Origin: Karstenula rhodostoma CBS 690.94
Taxonomy: Eukaryota; Ascomycota; Dothideomycetes; Pleosporales; Didymosphaeriaceae
NCBI GenBank assembly: GCA_010093485.1
Contig: MU001501.1
Location: 1,071,052 to 1,135,051 of the forward strand
Length of the DNA: 64,000 nt
Direction of reading: 5' to 3'
Positions 56,805 through 64,000 of the stretch are shown one piece after another. The notes beneath the pieces are model-generated. The model worked only from the letters and a program-made list of their open reading frames with translations, searched no databases and was not told the origin of the DNA. Each line of letters opens with the position of its first letter. Positions within the stretch are counted from its first letter, which is position 1. The translations under genes were made by a program, and so were the position numbers.

Positions 56805-58744
56805 GGCAGTTTTCAGCGTACTGTCGGCGCGAACAGGGTCCGATGGTGCAGGTCCCTGGTGTCAACGGCACTGTTGGAACGACAGGCCCGGGTAGGCCCA
56901 ACAATTGAAGTGCCGGTGTAGGTAACGAATGGACCATGTACAATCCGATGCGCTCAGACTTGCCTACCAATGAGCAAAGTACAAGTCGTGGAAATGGCAT
57001 GCGCAGACTATCGCACGTGAGAGTGTAGGGCTACGCTGCGTTGTGATTCGCTAGGGCGTGATCGGCTGCAATACTACAAGCTTTACCACTTAGCTATAAC
57101 TCCCCGCGCAAACTACACCCGAAGCCCATATCCACAGAGCAACGAAAGGAACACAGTCGCATACAAAGATGGTTTGGGGCTGGCGTGACATGGGCTGGGC
57201 GAGTGTTCGCGCGAGCCCAAGTCCGGCGGTGCACAGCCGCAAACATCGTGTTGCGCGCGAATGGGGCAACGAGTACGGAGATCAAGCTGTGAGACATGGG
57301 CAGATGCGGAAATTCGTGGAGTGGCCCGCGGGGTTATGACCCGAATGTAGGGCGGTGGCCAGTCGACTGGGCGTATAGGCGTACGTACGAAGTGTCCAGG
57401 ACATTGGGCGGTTTCTTCTTGGTGGTGATTCATGCTGATGCTATGTTGGGACGGCGCAGCTGGCTCTTCGAAGCCTGGAGGCGGCGTGTGAGTAGTCTTG
57501 ATGCAGCAGACATGTTCTTATTCCCATCGCAGCTCCTCTCTTGGGGTCCCTGGCGCCTCAACATCAGAATAGAGTCTGTAGGCGGATACCGGCATCGGTA
57601 CTGGTATGGGAAAGTTTGTGTACGGTGTGTACTAGCGAAATGTACAAGGCTAGACGAAGGCTGTTCGGATGCGTGCTCGATGCACGGACGTTGGTTGAAA
57701 CATGCGGAGCACACACCAAGTGGATTGGTGGAAGCGGCTCATGGATGAAACAGCCAAACAGCACCGCGTCGCTGCTCGGCAGTGCGCGCAGAGATGAAGA
57801 TGGGCGCTCGCGGCAATGCCTTCGCTGCTACCGGACAACCATGACGACGGCGAGATTGAGAGAGTCGTGCCTGCCCCGCGGGCGAGTCGAGTCGAGTCGA
57901 GTTGTCGCCGGTCGCGCCTGCGTAGTGTGCGCTTCTCGCCGTTTCCTATTCTCCTAGTCTGTGCGGACTCCGCTGGTCAGCACCGAGCACGCACTTCTCC
58001 GACCCATCGACCCATCTGTGCTCAGGCCGCCCCTCCACCACTTCCTCTCATCTCTACCGCACGCACAGTCCTGCACCCTCGGCCCTGCACGCTCCGTCCT
58101 GCACGCTGTCACCAAGACGCCTGGAATCAATACTTTCGCTGCTGGGGGCCCATGCGGCTTGTGTGCTCAATTGAACGACGCCCGGGTGAACAGCTGCATG
58201 AAAACGACGCCCACCACAACCACCACGACCACCACGACCACGGCGGACCTGCAGCTCGCCGCCCCATTTTGGCTCCGACACCGTCGCTTCCAGCTTAGCC
58301 AGGGGCACGCCGGCTCGTAGATCGCTCGCCGTTTGCTCGTTCGGGCGCGAGCGCAACCCTAGAGGCCCGCCGCGGACCTCTAGGCGTCCAATCGCACACC
58401 AGCCCCTGCTCTCCTCCCATGCGCCTTCACTCCCGCAGCCACCGCCCGCTTTCCAAAATGGAAGCCCGGAGAGTCAGATCCAGGCTTAGGCGCGGTATAT
58501 GACCCTGACGCCTGCGCAGCCATGCTGCACCACACACCGTCGCTCCTCTCTTAATTGTCCTTGTGCCGTTGAGGTCCCTTTTGGTTCCTCACTTTCCCTT
58601 CGCTTGACTGCGGCTTGTCCAAAGTCGTCCAATCTTTTCCAAGTCAATTGTTAACTTCTGTTCTTTTCCACGCAAACACTCTTTCTCTGGCATTGGTCCA
58701 CCCTTTCCACCCCATCACAACATAGCATACAAGAGGTGGTCAAT
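56805..58744. other. Intergenic: tyrosinase promoter side
   Basis: 1.9 kb without a firm gene. It contains a possible tRNA 5' fragment (57067-57105) and TCGAG micro-repeats near 57890. The 160 nt before 58745 are CT-rich. Confidence 0.5.
57067..57105 (-). pseudogene. Possible 5' half of a tRNA-Cys(GCA)
   Basis: The minus strand has a strong A-box-like D arm (TAGCTAAGTGGTAAAGC) preceded by GGGGAGT and followed by an anticodon-loop-like TATTGCA. No B box follows within 250 nt. It is probably a relic; chance cannot be excluded. Confidence 0.4.
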
Positions 58745-60869
58745 ATGGTCGCCTACAGCAAGCCCCAGAGCTTCATGGGCATGTTGCTCACTGTTTTCCT
58801 TCTTCTCCAAGTCACCGTTGCCTTCTCGCACAATGCCCACTCGCACCCGGCCCACCGATCGCCAGCTGCCATGAAGGCTCACCTCGAGGACACGCGGTCC
58901 ATGCTCACTGCCCGTGCCGGCAAGGTCACGGTCAAGGGAGCCCCCGATGGCCAATACCCTCGCCTGGACATTCGTGAACTCAAGAAGAATGCCGACCAAT
59001 GGAACCTGTTCCTGCTGGCCATGGAGAGGTTCCAAAGCAAGCCCAAGACCGACCCCATGTCCTACTACCAGATTGCTGGTATCCACGGCCGTCCTTTTGT
59101 TTCGTGGAACGACGCTGGCATGCAGGGCGGTGGTGGTGGATACTGCCCCCACGGCCAGAACACGTTCGGTTCCTGGCACAGACCGTACCTTGCCATCTAT
59201 GAGGTGCGTGGATGACTGCATTGCACAAGATCAAGCTAACGACATTCAGCAAGCCCTGTACCTGAACGCTCAGGAGGTGGTTGCATCTTTCCCCAGGAAC
59301 CAGCAGCAGCGATGGCAGAGGGCTTTGACTGGTCTGCGCATTCCCTACTACGACTGGGCTGCTGAGCCCCCGCGTGGCGAGGGTGCTATCCCGACATCTA
59401 TTCGTGACCAGACCGTCGCTGTGACCAAGCCCCAGGGCAAAGTCACCATCCGCAACCCGCTGTACTCGTACACTTGGGGCAACTCCCTTCCCAGCGAGAT
59501 GGGCTGGGGTCCTAGCAACGGCTTCCCGACTACTCTGCGCCGCCCTGTTTCGAACCCCACCCGCAGCAACAACAACGCTGTGAACGCCATTTTTGGCCAG
59601 GCCCGCGTCGGCTGGCGCCAACGTGTCTTTGCCCTCTTCGCCAGCAAGCAGCCCTGGGGTTACGCGTCTACTGCCGCCTTCGGTGTCAAGACTATCCGCA
59701 GCAACGCCGACAGCTTCGAGGCCATTCACGATGATATTCACGGCACTGTTGGTGGTACTGACGGACACATGGGCTACCTCGATGTTGCCGCTTTCGATCC
59801 CTTCTTCTGGCTGCACCACACCAACATTGATCGTCTTCTCACAATGTACCAGCTTGTCGCCTCCAACACTTGGGTTGTGCCTGGCAAGGTTAACCGCGAC
59901 ATGGCTCAATGGAGCGCTGGCAAAACGAACGATGCCAACACCCCTCTTGTTCCCTGGCTGAAGGACAACCGCGGCGGCGTGTACTCTTCCAACGATATCA
60001 AGGAAACCCGTGTCCTCGGATACTACTACCCCGAAACCCAGCAGCGCTCCGCCAGGCAGGTAATTCAGGCTGTAAACAGGCTCTACGGCATGGGCGAGCG
60101 CCAGCTGACCAAGCGCGACGGTGAGGACGCGGCTCCCATCTACGCTGGTCGCCCTTTCCAGGCTGGTGACTACGACACTGTGCTCTCTGTGGTCGGTGAC
60201 AAGTACGCCATGCCCGGATCGTACCAGGTGCACTGCTTCCTTGGTGCTCAGCCCGCCAACGGCACCGCTCCCTCCCACCTGCCCACTGGTCTTGTGAACG
60301 GCACTGCGCCCACGACGAAGCCCGTCAACGGCACTACCGGTAATGGCACCGCCGACTACGAGTACGGCTTCGACTCCAGCTACGTTGGCTCGCACACCTT
60401 CCTCGGCGGCTCTGTCGCTGGCAGCGGTAACGGCAGTGCTCCTACTCTCGTTGAGGGTTGCATCCCAATCACGGCCGCTCTCCAGGAGAAGCAGGCCAAC
60501 GGCGAGCTCGCGTCCCTACACCCTGACCACGTCGAGCCCTACCTCAAGGAGAACCTCAGCTACAAGATCATCGGTCCCAACGGCCAAGAGTTTGTGCCTG
60601 AGGATGTTCCCAACTTCCATGTCCAAGTCAAGTCCTGCGAGGTCGAGCCCGCCACCAGCGACGACGAGCTCCCGGGATACAAGGAGTACATTGAGCTTCC
60701 TCGCGCTCACCTCCCTGCCTCTACACCGTGGACCTATACCCCTGGCCCGCTCGACACCACGCCCGACACTCCGGCTGAGACCCCGGAAGGCTACTGTGTC
60801 AGCCAGCAGACGATCCACTACGTCGACCCGGCGGGCAACTTCCTCTACGAGGAGGTCTCCGGCATGTAA
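58745..60869 (+). CDS. Secreted tyrosinase (type 3 copper)
   Basis: Oxidises phenols to o-quinones. Exons 58745-59203 and 59250-60869 with a 46-nt intron give 692 aa. The N-terminus has a hydrophobic signal peptide (FMGMLLTVFLLLQVTVAF) followed by a His-rich stretch (SHNAHSHPAH). CuA ligands are in AGIHGRPF, YCPHGQNTFGSWHRPYL. CuB ligands are in IHDDIHGTVGG and FDPFFWLHHTNIDRLL. The C-terminal extension contains several NGT N-glycosylation sites (repeated near 60250-60350) and a domain ending in a double-Glu VSGM. This extension normally covers the active site until proteolysis. It could contribute to melanin or cell-wall browning; no melanin cluster is nearby. Confidence 0.94.
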
Positions 60870-61605
60870 ATATAAAGGTGGACTGTATACTGTATACGCT
60901 ACGTACATTGGCACGATATGATACGAGGGCTGTGCAAAGCAGCTGTATTGGAGTGAGCATCACATCCTGCAAGGAAAGCAAATATTTCTATTGTCTATTC
61001 TTAGGGCATTTATGGCGTTGATATCCCCCTGACGTTCCGTGACTCGTGCGATGTGGAAGCTTCTTTTTTTTCTTAGAGTTTAGAATACCAGCCAGCCAAT
61101 CTAATGATCTGCTATTGACTATACTTCTCCATTGCGTGATAGCAGTAACATGTTCTACTCGCGTACCTTTGAATTGGAAATTCTGGCCTCGATTGCATCT
61201 CGTCGCGAAGTGATGAAGGGGAATTGATGTGTTGATACGATGTGCTAACGTGTCAATACTTGGGATGGGTGAAGGGTGACGCAAGAAAAGGTAGAGGACA
61301 ACTGTTAATGAGGAAGCAGTATACGAGGTGACGATGTGAGTATATGCGTCTGCAGTAACTGGACAAGTTCAACTTCACTCTTCCCAACGAGGGAAACAGG
61401 TTGAGGATTTCCCCTCCCTTATTTCCTGTATGACATGGGGTTGGGCACGCGGCCAACCAAACATGAATCGTCCAACGCAGAAACAGACAGTTTTGATGTG
61501 ATTTATCCGTGTATTCATGTAGATGCTGAGGAAAACATAAACGCCGGCTACTATGCATGTCTCACCTCTACCCGTGGTATAAAATGCGGCGCTCGGTCCG
61601 GTCCA

Positions 61606-61659
61606 ATCCCATCCCATCCCATCCCATCCTATCCTATCCTATCCCATCCCATCCCATCC
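61606..61659. repeat. Pentanucleotide array ATCCC/ATCCT
   Basis: About eleven units: ATCCC copies with a central block of ATCCT copies. Confidence 0.95.
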
Positions 61660-61708
61660 GTCATCACTCGTGATATCGTCAAGCCATGTCTATGCTCCAC
61701 TCCACCAG

Positions 61709-61736
61709 ATGCCAATGCCAATGCCAATGCCAATGC
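61709..61736. repeat. Hexanucleotide array ATGCCA
   Basis: Four to five consecutive ATGCCA units, 45 nt from the end of jjj1. Confidence 0.9.
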
Positions 61737-61780
61737 TACATGCACACCCCTTCCTACAACCACGTACATACGTCCCGAAT

Positions 61781-63484
61781 CTACCGCTTTTTCCCCTTCT
61801 TCCCTCCTCCCGCGCCCTTGGTCACGCTTATCGGCGCCGCATGCCCGCTCTCATTGATATGATCGAACAGTTTCGTCTTGCTCGGGAATCCATTGTTACA
61901 TCGCATGCATTTGTGCGGCATGCCGTCAGCGTCCGAACCGCCGTCTGCCTGCTTCGCGGCCCTCTTTGCGCGCTTCAGCGCCGCGGCGCCGAGCTTCTTC
62001 GGCGGAGGCTCGGGGGTGTCGTCTGGCGGGTCCACTTCCAACGGCCCCTCTGCTGTCGAAGTTGCAGGCGTGTCTGCGTCAATGCGGTACGAAGCGAGGC
62101 GCGCTTCGATGTCGGAGCGAGAGGCGTATTCGTCGTCTTCGTCGTTGTCTGAGTCGTCTGATCCGGATGGCGGTTGGGGGACGGGAGGGTCCGAGTCAGG
62201 TGTTTTATTGGTGTCTGTGCGTGCATGGTCAAGCTTCACGCTTTGGAGCTTGTCGCCGAGATGACCATGCGTTTGGTTGTCGGGTGCATCTGAGATTTCA
62301 TCCGCAGTATCCGCGTCCTCGGAGTCTACGTCTTCTATCTGCTCGTCATCGTCGTCGTCGCGGGCTGGCGTGATGGCACCGCTGCTGGACACGTCCTCGT
62401 CCAGGTTGAGGAAGTCGTTGTCCTTTTGCATCTTCTTCTTCAGCGCGTAGATGGCTTTCTGGTGCTTCTTGCTCTTCTCGTGGGCCTCCCACTGGCGCTC
62501 GCTCTTGAACGTCTTGCGGCACGCCACACACTCAAAGTGCTCTTCCTCAATCTCCTCGTCCGACTCCTCGAGCAGCTCCTCTGGTTCCCGCACCTTTGCC
62601 CATTCGGGGACGGCATCGGCCTCGTCCTGGATCCTGGCCGCGTTCGCAGCACGCGCGCGCTCCTGCTGCTGTTTTCTCGCCTCGCGCTGGGCCTTTGCCT
62701 TGTCCGCCTCGGTCTGCATGTTCGGGGTGTATCGCGGGTCTCGCTTCCGCACAAAGGCGACCAACGTCTGCACCGCGACGTTGAACTCTCGTATGCCCTT
62801 CTCACGCAGCTTTTGGTTCTCCTTCTCCATGAGGCGGCGCACACGGCGGTCGGGCGCATCAGAGGTGCGGTACATGTCCAGCGACGCGAACGACTTGACC
62901 GTCGCAAAGCCTCCCCACACGTTGTAGAAATTCCGCACCACGCCCCCGCTCTCATACGTGTCGTCCATGTGGCCAAACGAGGGGTAGTCGGTGACCTGGA
63001 CGCCCTCGTAGTCTCCCGCGCGCTCCTCCTCGCGCGCCAACGTGTCGAAGGTTTCGCGCAGGAAGCCAAAGAAGCCCGTCGGCGAGTCTGTGAAGTCGAC
63101 GTTTGACCTGAACCTGCCCATCATGCGCGAGATGTCCTCGGCGGTGGTGACCTTCATGTTGTACTCATAGTGGTCGCCACCCCCATGGCCGGCCCCGTCG
63201 CCGCCGCGCAGGATGTCGCCCTCGTGGGCATCGTACCAGGCGCGCTCCTGCGGGTCGGAGAGGACTTCGTAGGCGGTGGAGATGTCGGCAAAGAGGGCGG
63301 TGGTGCGTTCGACGTCGCCATAGTTGCGGTCCGGGTGCAGCTCGAGGGCCTTCCTGCGGTAGGCCTTTTTGATCTCGTCGTCGGTTGCGGTGCGCTCGAC
63401 GCCCAGCAGCTCGTAGTAGCTGGTCTTGAGCTGCACGGCCTCGTCGCTGGCATGGCCGCCGGCGGTCGACTGCTGCGCGCCCAT
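61781..63484 (-). CDS. jjj1: J-domain protein Jjj1 (60S ribosome biogenesis)
   Basis: Hsp70 co-chaperone that acts with Ssa and Rei1 to recycle Arx1 and other factors from cytosolic pre-60S particles. The gene is intronless, 567 aa. The J domain is at about residues 21-90 ([20 protein letters not shown], with the HPD motif in [10 protein letters not shown]). A family-specific region follows ([20 protein letters not shown], then [11 protein letters not shown]). A charged coiled-coil-like stretch follows. Two U1-type C2H2 zinc fingers are present: [20 protein letters not shown], and near the C-terminus [20 protein letters not shown]. An acidic region lies between them and the C-terminus is Lys/Gly-rich. 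It is complete, and the start has the expected short leader before the J domain. Confidence 0.96.
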   Translation of the reverse strand: MGAQQSTAGGHASDEAVQLKTSYYELLGVERTATDDEIKKAYRRKALELHPDRNYGDVERTTALFADISTAYEVLSDPQERAWYDAHEGDILRGGDGAGHGGGDHYEYNMKVTTAEDISRMMGRFRSNVDFTDSPTGFFGFLRETFDTLAREEERAGDYEGVQVTDYPSFGHMDDTYESGGVVRNFYNVWGGFATVKSFASLDMYRTSDAPDRRVRRLMEKENQKLREKGIREFNVAVQTLVAFVRKRDPRYTPNMQTEADKAKAQREARKQQQERARAANAARIQDEADAVPEWAKVREPEELLEESDEEIEEEHFECVACRKTFKSERQWEAHEKSKKHQKAIYALKKKMQKDNDFLNLDEDVSSSGAITPARDDDDDEQIEDVDSEDADTADEISDAPDNQTHGHLGDKLQSVKLDHARTDTNKTPDSDPPVPQPPSGSDDSDNDEDDEYASRSDIEARLASYRIDADTPATSTAEGPLEVDPPDDTPEPPPKKLGAAALKRAKRAAKQADGGSDADGMPHKCMRCNNGFPSKTKLFDHINESGHAAPISVTKGAGGGKKGKKR

Positions 63485-64000
63485 GTCGTGCTCGGCGGAA
63501 TAGACGCGCTATCGGCAGAGTTTTACCTCCACGTGCGGCCAGACGTGGTGTTTGTGTGTTCGCAGCTGGTGGATGACTGGACAGGCGGGCGCTGATTGGC
63601 GCGCATGCGAGTCCGGCGCGAACGGCGAGAAACATACAGCGTCAGAGTCTGCCCTGTGGATGAACTAGCCACACACGCCGAGATGCCATCACCGCAGAGA
63701 AACGATACAAAACCACCCGGGGCCCCTGTTCTGTTCTGGTTTGTTCTCGATACTGTCCTGTCCCGGAAAGCACACCCTGGCCCCACTCTCCCCTCCACAC
63801 CCATGACTCGCCTCGAGAAGGCGCTGGACATTCAGACACCCCGTCACGTGCCTTGAGCGCCACAGCTGCTGCTCTCCGGCACAGCCACACCACCCTTCTG
63901 CGGCACTCGGTTCAGGGCCACGCAAACGTCATCCCGCATCGCTGCAGGGCTGACGAATTAAATCGCTCGAGACGAGGGCGTGCAAATTTGCGCGTCTTCA
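63485..64000. other. jjj1 promoter and window edge
   Basis: No gene is supported. It is the upstream region of jjj1. Confidence 0.5.

Larger units (their letters stand above)
60870..61780. other. Convergent intergenic region with microsatellites
   Basis: Between the 3' ends of tyrosinase and jjj1. It holds the ATCCC and ATGCCA arrays listed separately. No gene seen. Confidence 0.5.

Noticed and set aside
57816..58320. Plus frames of 160 and 119 codons upstream of tyrosinase
   Set aside because: Low-complexity, CT/CA-rich composition typical of a leader; the two frames overlap in different phases.
58980..60395. 471-codon minus-strand frame over tyrosinase
   Set aside because: Antisense shadow produced by the GC-rich third codon positions of the tyrosinase gene.
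1..64000. CRISPR array or bacterial operon features
   Set aside because: The DNA is eukaryotic (introns, fungal families). No spaced direct-repeat array was seen.

Overview
The window is nuclear DNA of a filamentous ascomycete. The evidence is about 20 protein genes with short (44-132 nt) GT-AG introns that carry CTAAC-type branch sites, and a gene set including NoxB, an AA9 LPMO, a tyrosinase, ATG22, an Egh16-like relic and a HET-type relic. The style fits a Dothideomycete, perhaps Pleosporales. That placement is inference, because no ribosomal or mitochondrial marker is present.

Layout. 0.3-12 kb is gene-dense housekeeping: asf1(-), atg22(-), med14(+), a small unknown gene(-), rmi1(-), vps51(+). 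12-14.4 kb holds decayed pieces of a HET-type and a NOV-like protein. 14.5-35.3 kb is again gene-dense: an Mpv17-family gene(-), hexokinase(+), AA9 LPMO(-), MFS sugar/quinate-type transporter(+), metallo-beta-lactamase-fold enzyme(+), noxB(-), an SDR(-), emg1(+), and a VOC domain fused to a repeat-rich serine tail(+). 36-44 kb is an accessory island with partly AT-rich sequence. It holds a broken gene cut by a MITE, a degenerate duplicated locus, two tRNA genes and an Egh16-like pseudogene. 44-64 kb returns to ordinary genes: pyruvate decarboxylase(-), the MAPKKK bck1(+), an unknown low-complexity gene(+), tyrosinase(+) and jjj1(-), with one more MITE copy near 56.7 kb.

Most notable. On the minus strand at 41038-41380 lie a tRNA-Leu(UAA) and a tRNA-Gly(GCC) in tandem. 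Each has a normal anticodon-loop intron at 37/38. Each also has a second 49-50 nt insertion with the signals of a spliceosomal intron (GTATGT or GTAAGT donor, CTAAC/CTAAT branch site, CTAG acceptor). Removing both insertions restores a complete cloverleaf. The extra insertion splits the A box in Leu and the B box in Gly, that is, the internal Pol III promoter. I know of no description of this arrangement in fungi. It is the best candidate here for something new.

The protein genes are not an obvious pathway cluster. They are single genes for chromatin assembly (asf1), transcription (med14), genome stability (rmi1), trafficking and autophagy (vps51, atg22), ribosome biogenesis (emg1, jjj1), sugar metabolism (hexokinase, pdc, MFS), cell-wall signalling (bck1), ROS signalling (noxB) and extracellular oxidation (LPMO, tyrosinase).
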